From the NCBI GenBank assembly GCA_977017575.1, contig CDRNVI010000032.1:124001-188000 (forward strand): 64,000 nucleotides of DNA. Reading direction: 5' to 3'. The notes under the pieces are model-generated. The model saw only the letters and a program-made list of their open reading frames with translations. It was not told where the DNA came from and made no database searches. Below are positions 1 to 9,053 of this stretch, one piece after another. The position numbers and the translations under genes were made by a program. The stretch comes from Paramoeba atlantica (Eukaryota; Discosea). Numbering within the stretch: position 1 is the stretch's first letter; every line of letters begins with the position of its first letter.

Positions 1-204
1 GCTAAATAGGGGGGGAAGGTGGTAGTTGTTTTGGAGAATATGAGAGGCCGAACGCACGGAGGGGCCGGCCGGGCCAAAGAAGCTAGATCTTGTGTACCCG
101 TCCGCGACAGGAACCGGCTGATAAATTACCTTTGCTCCCGGTAAGGCCACGGAGTTGCGAGAGGCCTCCATACCCCACAACTGCCACCTTCCCCCCTATT
201 TAGC
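1..204. mobile_element. Short inverted-repeat element (MITE-like)
   Basis: The first ~26 bases (gctaaataggggggg then aaggtgg) recur as the reverse complement at 179-204, with one indel in the G run and one mismatch. The pair encloses about 150 bp of moderately GC-rich DNA with no convincing reading frame. This is the layout of a small non-autonomous DNA element. The left end coincides with the window edge, so a target duplication cannot be checked and the true end may lie outside. A fortuitous hairpin is the alternative, but 26-bp arms make that unlikely. Confidence 0.55.
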
Positions 205-210
205 GGGGGT

Positions 211-665
211 TGCGCACTGAGAACCTAGTATGTCTCGAGAAGTCTAGTATGTCACTGAGAACCTGTATGTCTACCCCTTCCGCAGGATTGTCCAGAGTCA
301 AGGCCCAACTGTGAGCGAAGCCCACTTCTGGAGGCAAAAGTCCCCATTTGCGAGCAAGGCCCAACCGTGAGCGAAGCCCACTTCTGGAGGCAAAAGCCCC
401 CATTTGCGAGCAAGGACCAACTGTGAGCGTAGCCCTGGGACAGAGTTATATTTTTTGGCAACCCGCGCGCTGGAGCGCGCGGGTCGCACACTGAGAACCT
501 ATGTCTACCCCTTCCGCAGAATTGGCCAGAGGCAAGGCCCAACTGTGCGAAGCCCACTTCTGGAGGCAAAAGCCCTCTTTTGCGAGCAAGGCCTAACCGT
601 GAGCGAACCCCACTTCTGGAGGCAAAAGCTCCAGCGCGCGGGTCGCGCACTGAGAATCTATGTCT
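211..665. repeat. Compound tandem repeat, ~56-bp unit
   Basis: A unit of about 56 bp containing gcccacttctggaggcaaaa recurs at 301, 357, 413 (partial), 535 and 589. It is interleaved with a second module (ctgagaacctatgtctacc) near 256, 490 and 650. The reading frames here are all built from the repeats, differ from strand to strand and look non-coding. The array is a GC-rich local satellite-like block next to the short inverted-repeat element. Confidence 0.75.
461..484. other. Perfect GC-rich hairpin
   Basis: Two perfectly complementary 11-base arms (acccgcgcgct and agcgcgcgggt) are separated by only GG. One arm recurs near 631-644 in the same repeat block. It could form a cruciform or an RNA hairpin. 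No downstream T run is seen, so there is no reason to call it a terminator. Confidence 0.6.
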
Positions 666-805
666 AGGATTGTGCAACGCGGACAAACAGCGCGGGTGAG
701 CTCACAGAGAAGTTGAAAGCTGTGTGACCTAATTTACCCGTCCGGAGGAGCTCCACCACTGATGAGTATGGCGGGGGAAGATTTATGGATGGGAGGCGAT
801 TTTTC

Positions 806-860
806 TGTCCAAAGGCACTTTATTTGTCCAAAGGCATTTTATCTGTCCAAAGGCATCGGT
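806..860. repeat. Three copies of a 19-bp tandem repeat
   Basis: The string tgtccaaaggca occurs at 806, 825 and 844, giving a 19-bp period. It lies in the gap beyond the 3' end of the NEMF-like gene. No function is evident. Confidence 0.7.
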
Positions 861-1031
861 CCTGTCCGGTCGCCATGAAAACGAAAGCACAATGGAGCGT
901 ATGTAGACAGTAGAAAAAGTACGTCAGCATTCTTTTCAAAATTACAGTTGAATATTCCATATTTTGGGGATTGTGCGATGTGGCTGAGACTTTGTGAAAA
1001 TAGGAAACGAGATAAAAAGAGTTCACCAGCT

Positions 1032-4000
1032 CTAAAGTTCTATGGTTGGCTTTAATGCTTTCCACGAATGTACTCTACATCGTCCGGAAGGAAGTAGAGG
1101 AATGATGTCATTTTCTTCCCAGTTTCTAATTTGAGATAACAATTGAGGTGACAATTGATGGTGCGAATCCGCTGCCTTGTACAGCTGTTGAAGTATCTTT
1201 TTTGAAAGCAAAGATTTTTTTGAGTCACATCTTTCTGGACTGAGTCGGACGGCAAGAGAAACGTTCGAACGGACGATTGTAAGCCAAGGTAAACAAACGG
1301 GAATGGCAACATTAGTCTCACCAATAGAAGAGACCGCCTCCGATTCTTGTGACGGGATTATGAATGTAGAAGAACCGAAAAACAGTTTCTCTTCATTCGA
1401 TAAAAAGAAAGAGGTATTTTGACTAACAATGCTGTTCAATGCTAATCTTTCGGGTCTTTTGTAAATTCTATTATTCTCAACATCGTGATCATCTACAATC
1501 GGGGTTGATTCGTTCATATTTCGTTCCATATCAATGCTGATTTTTACATCTTGTTCTGTGGAAAGAGAAGCATTCACATGATTCTTTTCTATTGGTTGCT
1601 CTGGTGTGGAGTTAACTCCCCACTGCTCCTTATGTTTCGCAATTTTCTTTAGTTTAGTCTTACTGATGCCTTTCTTTTGCAAAATTCTCTTCGTGTCTTC
1701 AGTCGCAGGATTTAGCTCGGTGTTACCCGTCCTTGGATTCAAAAAAATTAGAGAATGAGCACTAGAATCATGTACCGGCGATTTCTTGCGAAATTGAGTC
1801 CCATTTTCATTTGACAATCTGTGTTTTATTGGCGGAGAGGGAGTTTCCTTTGGAAGACACAATGCTGTACACCCTAGTTCCAGAGCCATAATGTTCTCTC
1901 GCTCTATTTCACCAGTAAAAGTAAGCGTAAGATTGAAAGATACTTTTTTATTTGACACCGATTGCTTGCCTGGCCCAGGCTCCAATGCATTTACATCTTG
2001 TGTTGTTTCCAACCTAGCATGCTTAGCCCAAGAAAAGACAACCTGCCTTTCGGTAGAGCAGATCGATAGTTTGCGTTGCTTTTTATCCCACATGGAGGAG
2101 TAACATGCGGAAAATATTGCTGCTTCTTCTAGAGAGTGTAAAATCATGGGTTTCACGACATTCAAAGCTAAATCCTGACCAATTTCGACCCCAAGGCTTG
2201 CGAAAGATAATTTTATGACTGCCAATGAAATAAACTCATGTCCTCGATTTAAGGAAAATATAGTTGATGAGGGCGTGCTTTCCAAAGTGTTAGTATCTAT
2301 TAGAAGTACAATGTCCTCCTTCGATACGTACCGCTTCCACAACAATTCATTTTGAGTTTTATCGCGAGCTACTACTACCAGAAAATTTTGAGACGTCTTG
2401 AACCAAAGAAACTTTTCAAACCAAGCAGAGACGCGTTGGTAAAGAGGAGCCTTACGAATTTGAGTTTGTTTCCTTTGTATTTTTTGAGAAGCTAGAAAAG
2501 CGCCTTTCGCGGCCTTGCTTTCAGATGCAAGCGTCTTTTCCAACTTTGCATGCTGTTTTTTTCGGACATCATAAAAGGTTTGTGCATTCTGATAGGCATT
2601 GAGGTCGACAGACAACGTTATTTCTAGGAAATCATTGTCTCGCATCTTTTCAGCCAAAACTGAGTTCATGTTTGCAGTGGCAGATGATAGTTCCTCTGAA
2701 TTTTCATTTCCGGGATCTGAATAGGGCAATTTTAAAGTGATTTCACGTTTTTCAAGATTAAATCGACACAAGCGATCAAAAAGACTATCACCTTCACGGT
2801 GTCGTCTTGCAACAAGGCGACTAATATCATCCCAAGAAATACGTCGGTTTAACGCCTCACGGAACACGGTTAGCAGTGACTCCACGACATCCATATTTTG
2901 ATAGATAGTCAATGCTTGCAGTTCTCTTCTCACTTCTTCCTTTTGTAATGATTGAACCCGTCGTCGATGCTCTCGCTCAAAACGCACAGTTTTTGATTCT
3001 GCTTCTGTGAATAACTTTTCACGGTGCGATTCCACGTTCCGTATTTCTTCAAAAGTATAATAGGTATCCAGAGCATGATTTAGCGAAGATAAACGTTCTT
3101 CAATGAGCATGTTCTTTAAATGTACAATGGGAAGGAATGAGAATACTACAGGTGGATAGTTACTCATTGTCTCTTGCGGCTGATGTGTTGATAGTTGCTT
3201 GTTCAAGTTTTGATACTCACCCTGATTCAAGGAGACTTTTTCCATCATGTCATCTGTTGTGAAGTTTTCCATTCGTTCCAGAGTATCAGGGACCTGTAAC
3301 GCAGGAGAAAGAGGAGGTTCTTGGCGATTACTTTCTTGAATTTGAACACGTTTTCGATATAAAAATCCGAAAGATTTCGTTTCTGGTTCGGAAATTCGTC
3401 CTTGTATTTCTGTGGCGCAAGTCATCAATTCGAAACTAAGACTGTGGAGAAGAGAAGGGTGACTCAGTACGGCCAAACAAGTGGTAGAGAGATCTATTGG
3501 TTGAAGACCATTTTCAGCTTCAATGCGACCAAAAGCAACGTGAAGGATGTGATCGATAAGAACAGGTCCTAAAAATGTGGCGCGCAACAAAGCTTGGCGT
3601 AATCGCATAGAGGAATTCTCCAAAAGCACTGTTTTAAATGCATTTTCCCATTTGCACACTTTATCATTAGTAGAAATCTTTGCCTTAATAAATGGAAACA
3701 TCTGATTAATCTGACTCGTTGTGACACAAGTATCGATGAGTCTGTTTGGGTCGACATTAGAAATCGCATTCCGTCCATCTGTTTCGGCGTTTATTTGCGC
3801 AGTCTTCTCGCTATCAACTTTGCGAGCACCTCGATCGACAAGTTCCGGACGGAGCGCCGCTAGTACTAAGCGATCAGAGTCCATTAAGATAACGTTACCT
3901 TTACCATAGCATTCCGTTACCAAGAAGTAGTTCGTCCCGCTTTCAAAGCCGAAAGCAAGACACACTACACGATCTCCGCGCTCAACGCAAACATCTCTTA

Positions 4001-4310
4001 CTACAGTATTACGAAGGTGCTTTCGTAGTTTCATGGTAAATCCAGAAGGGTGCGCGTGGTCTACCCCGGTAGGCCTTTTATACCACGTACGATGAATTCG
4101 CCATCCACTTTCAAGAGCCACAGTGAACTTTTCATGTGGCACCGAACGTGAAGTAAGTTTAACTGTGTAAAAGCCGTCTCTCGAGGTGTTATCGTAGATA
4201 TTGTTTACACGAGAACCGATCAAAAAGGCTTTTAATTCTTCGATAACAATCACAAGATCCGGAAGAGACATTCGTTGACGAGAACCGAGAGTCATGATAT
4301 CGGTCGCCAT
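1032..4310 (-). CDS. NEMF/Rqc2/Tae2-like ribosome quality control protein
   Basis: This 1092-residue protein matches the NEMF (metazoa), Rqc2/Tae2 (yeast) family. These proteins bind 60S subunits carrying stalled nascent chains, recruit the Listerin/Ltn1 ubiquitin ligase and direct C-terminal tailing. The NFACT-N domain starts at residue ~13 (LPDLVIVIEELKAFLIGSRV). The Asp-Arg pair needed for tRNA-dependent tailing in the family appears as GDRVV at residues 112-116. A charged coiled-coil middle follows. An NFACT-R-like segment (WFEKFLWFKTSQNFLVVVAR) lies around residues 615-640, then a poorly conserved basic stretch (KKGISKTKLKKIAKHKEQ), and the C-terminal domain closes near PLLPSGRCRVHSW. 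Length is close to human NEMF (~1076). No introns are needed. The ATG at 4310 begins the conserved domain. Assignment is secure at family level. Confidence 0.93.
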   Translation of the reverse strand: MATDIMTLGSRQRMSLPDLVIVIEELKAFLIGSRVNNIYDNTSRDGFYTVKLTSRSVPHEKFTVALESGWRIHRTWYKRPTGVDHAHPSGFTMKLRKHLRNTVVRDVCVERGDRVVCLAFGFESGTNYFLVTECYGKGNVILMDSDRLVLAALRPELVDRGARKVDSEKTAQINAETDGRNAISNVDPNRLIDTCVTTSQINQMFPFIKAKISTNDKVCKWENAFKTVLLENSSMRLRQALLRATFLGPVLIDHILHVAFGRIEAENGLQPIDLSTTCLAVLSHPSLLHSLSFELMTCATEIQGRISEPETKSFGFLYRKRVQIQESNRQEPPLSPALQVPDTLERMENFTTDDMMEKVSLNQGEYQNLNKQLSTHQPQETMSNYPPVVFSFLPIVHLKNMLIEERLSSLNHALDTYYTFEEIRNVESHREKLFTEAESKTVRFEREHRRRVQSLQKEEVRRELQALTIYQNMDVVESLLTVFREALNRRISWDDISRLVARRHREGDSLFDRLCRFNLEKREITLKLPYSDPGNENSEELSSATANMNSVLAEKMRDNDFLEITLSVDLNAYQNAQTFYDVRKKQHAKLEKTLASESKAAKGAFLASQKIQRKQTQIRKAPLYQRVSAWFEKFLWFKTSQNFLVVVARDKTQNELLWKRYVSKEDIVLLIDTNTLESTPSSTIFSLNRGHEFISLAVIKLSFASLGVEIGQDLALNVVKPMILHSLEEAAIFSACYSSMWDKKQRKLSICSTERQVVFSWAKHARLETTQDVNALEPGPGKQSVSNKKVSFNLTLTFTGEIERENIMALELGCTALCLPKETPSPPIKHRLSNENGTQFRKKSPVHDSSAHSLIFLNPRTGNTELNPATEDTKRILQKKGISKTKLKKIAKHKEQWGVNSTPEQPIEKNHVNASLSTEQDVKISIDMERNMNESTPIVDDHDVENNRIYKRPERLALNSIVSQNTSFFLSNEEKLFFGSSTFIIPSQESEAVSSIGETNVAIPVCLPWLTIVRSNVSLAVRLSPERCDSKKSLLSKKILQQLYKAADSHHQLSPQLLSQIRNWEENDIIPLLPSGRCRVHSWKALKPTIEL

Positions 4311-4686
4311 TTCCCAGAAAAAAATGATATATTTTTTTAAAGATTCTCACATGTGTGGAAAACTAAATAAATTTTAAGACGAAAAATATAGATCCGAAAA
4401 TCACACAAACGAATTACTCCACCCCCCTATCTTAGCTTTGCCTAGGCTACCTGAGCACCCCCTACTTTAATAAGGTTGCTTTTGAGGGACTTGACTCTTG
4501 CCGCGAATACCCCCTATTGACATTACTTTTTATGAAAAACGAGAAACGTTAGAGTAGGGGAGGAGAGCGCTTCAATTCTTCATTCTACTTTTCTATCAAT
4601 GGTGATTCCTGTTGATAACCATGTTTTACTTCGTTATTATAACAATCCCGTTGGCATTGTCCGATGGTAGAATATCTAGAGATATA
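4311..4686. other. Intergenic gap
   Basis: AT-rich spacer between the NEMF-like gene and the first LRR gene, with several C-rich runs (accccccta, gcaccccctac, taccccctatt) near 4420-4515. No reading frame, tRNA or paired inverted repeat was recognised. Confidence 0.5.
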
Positions 4687-5292
4687 TTATTTCTTTGATG
4701 CCCGTTTCTTCTTAATGATTTTTGTGTCTGATATGTCGATGCTCAGTGTTTGGTGAAGTTCTTCATCGAATACGCCATCCAATTCGCTGTTACTTGCGAG
4801 GTCAAGATAGCCTAACGTAGGAGGCAGCCCAGAAAAGTCAAGGTAGCCGTGGAATCGATTATTGTAGACTGATAAATAAGAAAGATGAGACGGCAAGTGG
4901 GAGAGATTCATTTCTCCCTCAAAATCATTGCCATGGAGGCAAAGGCGGTGCAAGAGATCCGGAAGACCTGTAAAATCGACAGTTCCGGAAAAATGTTTAT
5001 TACTCCACTGATAGTGCGTTAACGTAACTTCAATAACAGATGCAGGCAGATATTCAAGATGAAGTACACCCCCGGATCGTACGTCTGTCCAATTAATTCG
5101 CACCTCATCCTTATCTCCTTCGATGGTAACGCCTTTCCACTCTTCCGCTGGGTGATATGTGGACCACGACGGGAGCTTTGTGTCAACCTCGGCGACAATT
5201 TGCGCTAAGGCATACTCAAGCGGAAGGGAGGATCCGCGAACTTTTCCTGTTTTACGCAGCACGGACGTATCCGATTGATTGAACAATAGCAT
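4687..5292 (-). CDS. Leucine-rich repeat family protein, copy 1
   Basis: A 201-residue member of a local LRR family with five copies in this window. An N-terminal module (RGSSLPLEYALAQIV, then a SW...WKGV cap resembling the plant-type LRR N-cap) precedes about four or five repeats of roughly 23 residues. The repeat pattern is LP..L..L.L..N.F.G.(I/L)D(L/F), with examples LPDLLHRLCLHGNDFEG and LPPTLGYLDLASN. The cap cysteine found in paralogues is absent (the WKGVTIEGD stretch has no Cys). The tail is lysine-rich (IIKKKRASKK). There is no signal peptide or membrane segment, so a soluble intracellular location is inferred. Partner and function are unknown. It is the shortest of the three intact members. 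Confidence 0.85.
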   Translation of the reverse strand: MLLFNQSDTSVLRKTGKVRGSSLPLEYALAQIVAEVDTKLPSWSTYHPAEEWKGVTIEGDKDEVRINWTDVRSGGVLHLEYLPASVIEVTLTHYQWSNKHFSGTVDFTGLPDLLHRLCLHGNDFEGEMNLSHLPSHLSYLSVYNNRFHGYLDFSGLPPTLGYLDLASNSELDGVFDEELHQTLSIDISDTKIIKKKRASKK

Positions 5293-5570
5293 TGTTTTAG
5301 GTTTTCCTAATTAACACTGAGTTTAAAAAAAGCAAGGTCCTAGAAGTGACAAAAAAAGTTGCGGTACTTGTAAAAGTACCTCTACGTTCAATTACTGCAA
5401 CTTATTGCACCATGGCAGCTTTAAATATGACTAGCATAGTCGCGAGTTTTTTAAAAGGACAACTACTGAATTTTACTTAAAGGGATTTAGTAGGAGCGAA
5501 TAATGCAGCACTAAATAGTTCAAAAAAATGATTCAAAAAGGTGCTATCCTTTAGTGCTGTAAAGAAACTT

Positions 5571-6647
5571 CTACGAATCACGATGAACTATGTTGTCCGT
5601 GTCGGAGTTCTGTAGCATACGTTTGCGACGCCTGGTAGAGTGCGAAAAATCAACTAAAATTCTTCTATCATCTAAAAGTACACCGTTGGCGTTAATATAG
5701 GCTTTGCGACAATCATCGACGGATTCAAATTCCACGAACGCATATTGTAATGACCTTTGCGTCTTTGCATCACTAGGCATCTGTATCTCAAGAAGAGGTC
5801 CAAATTGCTCAAAAAATTGAGTCACGCCTTCCTTGGTAGTTAAAGGATTTAACTTACAGACAAATAAGGTGCGGATGGGTTCCTCCAAGGATGTACTGTG
5901 CGAATCTCTTCGGCCCAGGAGTTTAAGAATTTGTTCGTGTCGTTCGGTTTTAATAGCATCTAAGTTGCACAATGAGTCAGATTCCGTATCGCTCTCCAAA
6001 GCTTTCATATTTGCTTGATACTCTGCGTGAAAATGTAATTGTTCGATCATAGCATTTCGTACTAAGGGGCTCAGACCTTCAGATACAAGCGCGTTGTGAG
6101 GTTCCACAAGAACGTGTACGCGACGAATTTTCACCTTTCGTAGCGGAACACCATGTGAAGAAATTAACACTTTATTGAGTCGCTCCAGAGTTTCCAATCC
6201 ATCTTTCGTTACTCCTATGAGATCGCCACATTTTTCTGCAAGTCGTGAGACAATACTGAAGCTGTGACTTAGTGATAAAATTAGTTGTGATGTTTGATGC
6301 CTCGAGTCGGGGCATTTCGAAAGAAAAAGGCTACCATAGGTTAATAAATCTTTGGGAGTGCTGCCAAACGAAGTTTCAAATCCACCACAGGAATTTGATT
6401 GATTCATAAATATGTGAGGCTGCACCGGTGGGGTATTTGCATAGTTCGCATCATAGCTGCGACCAAACTTTGCAAATCCACGTTTTTGAATAAAACAGAA
6501 TAAGTCGCCATCGTAATAATTTTCCTGCGCCATTCGTATGACGTTCCAGATTGCTTTGGGTGAGAGCGATGGGAAAAGGTCCACTACGAAAGGCCCCAGG
6601 GAGGTATCAAAAAGTAAAGCCCCGTCAGCAGAAATAGATCGACTCAT
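5571..6647 (-). CDS. PPIL4-like cyclophilin-RRM protein
   Basis: This 358-residue protein has a cyclophilin-type domain (about residues 8-165, starting GALLFDTSLGPFVVDLFP) followed by an RRM (about 245-330, with RNP-like RTLFVCKLNPLT and QYAFVEFESVDD). That order is characteristic of PPIL4 and fission-yeast Cyp6, nuclear proteins linked to spliceosomes and transcription. Typical cyclophilin active-site signatures (FHR, GQ.F) are not obvious: the usual FHR position reads FCFIQKRGF. Peptidyl-prolyl isomerase activity may therefore be weak or lost, as for other PPIL4 proteins. The protein is shorter than human PPIL4 (~490) and lacks the long charged tail. The start ATG lies just before the domain. 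Confidence 0.88.
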   Translation of the reverse strand: MSRSISADGALLFDTSLGPFVVDLFPSLSPKAIWNVIRMAQENYYDGDLFCFIQKRGFAKFGRSYDANYANTPPVQPHIFMNQSNSCGGFETSFGSTPKDLLTYGSLFLSKCPDSRHQTSQLILSLSHSFSIVSRLAEKCGDLIGVTKDGLETLERLNKVLISSHGVPLRKVKIRRVHVLVEPHNALVSEGLSPLVRNAMIEQLHFHAEYQANMKALESDTESDSLCNLDAIKTERHEQILKLLGRRDSHSTSLEEPIRTLFVCKLNPLTTKEGVTQFFEQFGPLLEIQMPSDAKTQRSLQYAFVEFESVDDCRKAYINANGVLLDDRRILVDFSHSTRRRKRMLQNSDTDNIVHRDS

Positions 6648-7105
6648 CTAGTAGATTCTCATGTGAAAACGGGGGTTTAAAGGAAAAGATACTGCGGAAG
6701 AATATTTGGATAATATTGAATAAAGAAGAGCCTTTAGATCGTATGAATGTGTAACAAGTACACTATGCAGTTTACTGTATAGGGTACCACATGGGCAATT
6801 TAAGCTGTTGAAGTTAATGAGTGCAAGCTAATGAGCGTATAACTAGACTGGATTGCACATGACTAGACTGGATTGCGGCTGCGTGCAACTTATAGGGGAG
6901 GTACTTAATCTGAAAAGAAATACCCCACGAGAAACGTCACGAGCCCCGACTGCCTGTTTTGGTTAGAGTTTGCCAGACCGGAAAAAGGAAAAAAATTGCA
7001 CGCCCTCTTCGTATGCAGAAATGCACATTAAAAGGAGAATGGCATTAAAAGTCGAGTGATGCGAAAGATTTCTCTTTGTAACATAATTGCCATCTTTGTG
7101 TGCTA
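6648..7105. other. Intergenic gap with a short duplicated motif
   Basis: A 458-bp spacer. The string actagactggattgc occurs twice, near 6843 and 6859. No reading frame or RNA gene was recognised. Confidence 0.5.
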
Positions 7106-7567
7106 TCATTGTTTCAATTCGTTTTTTCGAGGACACTTTCGAGAAAAATGTTCAAGCGATCCACAATAACGACAGGCATCACTTTGTAGATCACTTTTCG
7201 TACGAATTTGATCCACAAAAAAAGTAGACCCCATACTTTCAGTACTATCCCCTTTTGCGCTCCTCTCAGAAGTGCGGTCAATATCTGTACGTTCGCATGG
7301 CGCTGTTCGTTTTTCGTATTGCATGCGTTTTATTGAGATAACCTGACCACAGACTTGAGCACCGCTCAGCTCCTTTAATATTTGGTCACTAACATCAACG
7401 TCACATCGTATGATGAAGGTGTTACCAGAGCAGTCTGAATTTCGAACTTTCTTTTGGTTAATGGAATAGACGAATGGCGAGTAATTTGGTCCTAGTAGGG
7501 CCTGAACACAAGAAACATCGGCATAGAAAGGGAGGTCGCTTAGAACGAGTTTTTCACTTGAAGACAT
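7106..7567 (-). CDS. RRM-like protein with one CCHC zinc knuckle
   Basis: This 153-residue protein begins with an RRM-like fold: KLVLSDLPFYADV as strand 1, and NTFIIRCDVDVSDQILKEL followed by GQVISIKRM as the second half. It ends in a single CX2CX4HX4C knuckle (CRYCGSLEHFSRKC). RRM plus CCHC occurs in small nuclear RNA-binding proteins such as SR-related or U11/U12-31K-type proteins, but the match is too general to assign one. Binding of single-stranded RNA is the likely activity. The intact frame, the ATG at 7567 and the clear zinc motif support a real gene. It follows the PPIL4-like gene in the same direction. Confidence 0.78.
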   Translation of the reverse strand: MSSSEKLVLSDLPFYADVSCVQALLGPNYSPFVYSINQKKVRNSDCSGNTFIIRCDVDVSDQILKELSGAQVCGQVISIKRMQYEKRTAPCERTDIDRTSERSAKGDSTESMGSTFFVDQIRTKSDLQSDACRYCGSLEHFSRKCPRKNELKQ

Positions 7568-7822
7568 TTAATTTTGGAAATATGACCACTAAAATATACA
7601 ATTGAACTACGGAAAATACATACATTGTGGCGCTAAATGTATACTGTAGCACTAAATACAACCCATATTTAGAAATATCTTTTTTTGGTATCCTACAGCC
7701 TTGCACTAAGTTGTTCTCTATTATGCTTCAGTAATCGAAGATGTCGCAGTACGACTACCGCAACAGAAAGAGAATTTAACGTTGTATCCAATACCAATAA
7801 AGTAATTGAATGTGAATTTTCA

Positions 7823-8818
7823 TCAATAGAAGTATGGTATTTCACGGGAAACTAATGGTTCCTTGGGCAACACTTTCTTGTTCTTTGTATAGCGTGTGTC
7901 TCGCAGAGCGCAAGGATCCTCCGTAAGCATCCGCCGCAGCTGCTGACGATTTTTGTCCGTTTCCCACGTTGGAAGTGACTGTAGTTCATCCCGTAACCGA
8001 GTATCGTCGTGTTCGAAATGACCATGTAAGGATATATGTGATGTAGAAGTTTGAGTTTTTGCACTTTTTTCCGTGTCCGTGGGTCGTTGAGATTTTAGAG
8101 AAACTGCACGCCTCTCACATGCAGGGCAGGGAAAGGCTGGAAATTGCTCAAGATCGTCGAAGCTAGGGAAGGGAACTCTCTCTGTTCTTAGCGGCTCAGA
8201 GACGATCGAATTCAAGGTGGAAGAAAAAGTGCCGTTTTCTTGTAAGACGCATCCGCAAAGAGAACAAGGTGATCTAACAGTCGTCCCTTTTTCCTTCTCA
8301 AATTCGCTATCAAAATCTGGAGTCTCATCGCGATCGTTATTCAATTGGTGAGACATTTCCGAACTCAATTCACCAATAGGGGTAGATACTACTCTCAGGT
8401 TCTTGAGTTTTGACTCTGTTTTCTCCTGTATTTCCTGCAAGGAATTCTTTGAAATTATGTTACTGGAGTTTCGGCTAGATGATGGCCTTCTGATGATATG
8501 ATCTTTCTCCGATTGTTTGGGGGCTACGGATAGACCACTTGATTGCTTTGCTTCATCAGCCGCAAAGAGTATGACCCTACTTGGTATGTAATTCGCGGTT
8601 TTAGACTGTTCTTCACTCATTTCTAACTTAGACATCACAGTGGAAGGTCTCAAAGGTTCGGGTTCAGTGCCATAGAGCGCCTCTGACACGGTTTGATGAT
8701 CGTCGCTACGAGCCGCTTCGCTAGAAAAAACGCTGCGCGCATTTTTGTTAGAATGAGGACTTCCGGAATCTCCAATCCACCGGATTTCAGTTAAGGGATC
8801 AGTTCCATCTTGACTCAT
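7823..8818 (-). CDS. Disordered protein with two CxxC pairs
   Basis: This 331-residue protein is Ser/Glu-rich and probably largely disordered. The only structured feature visible is two CxxC-type pairs, CSLCGC and CPAC, about 45 residues apart near residues 185-235. They could bind one zinc. The open frame extends three codons upstream to a GTG, but the first ATG (8818, MSQDGTDP) is the better start. It ends in TGA, which supports the standard code here. I do not recognise a family. Length and consistent orientation argue for a real gene. Confidence 0.65.
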   Translation of the reverse strand: MSQDGTDPLTEIRWIGDSGSPHSNKNARSVFSSEAARSDDHQTVSEALYGTEPEPLRPSTVMSKLEMSEEQSKTANYIPSRVILFAADEAKQSSGLSVAPKQSEKDHIIRRPSSSRNSSNIISKNSLQEIQEKTESKLKNLRVVSTPIGELSSEMSHQLNNDRDETPDFDSEFEKEKGTTVRSPCSLCGCVLQENGTFSSTLNSIVSEPLRTERVPFPSFDDLEQFPAFPCPACERRAVSLKSQRPTDTEKSAKTQTSTSHISLHGHFEHDDTRLRDELQSLPTWETDKNRQQLRRMLTEDPCALRDTRYTKNKKVLPKEPLVSREIPYFY

Positions 8819-9053
8819 ACGGACCACATTAAGTTACTGTTCGAATTGTGCTAGAAAATGATCCTACTGCACTAAATACATTCCCACCACTCTATTCCTC
8901 ACCAAATATACGCAACATCAACAAAAATCCCAATCCATTTTCCATGGGTTCTATACACACACCACGCACTCCACCCCCCCCTAAAAAAAATTTGTTCGAA
9001 AAAAAGGTTTCAAACCAAAAAACCGAAACACAAAAAATCCCCCTTCCCCCCTT

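Noticed and set aside
725-780. CTGATGAG string suggesting a hammerhead ribozyme core
   Set aside because: The required GAAA partner and flanking stems I and III are not present at workable positions.
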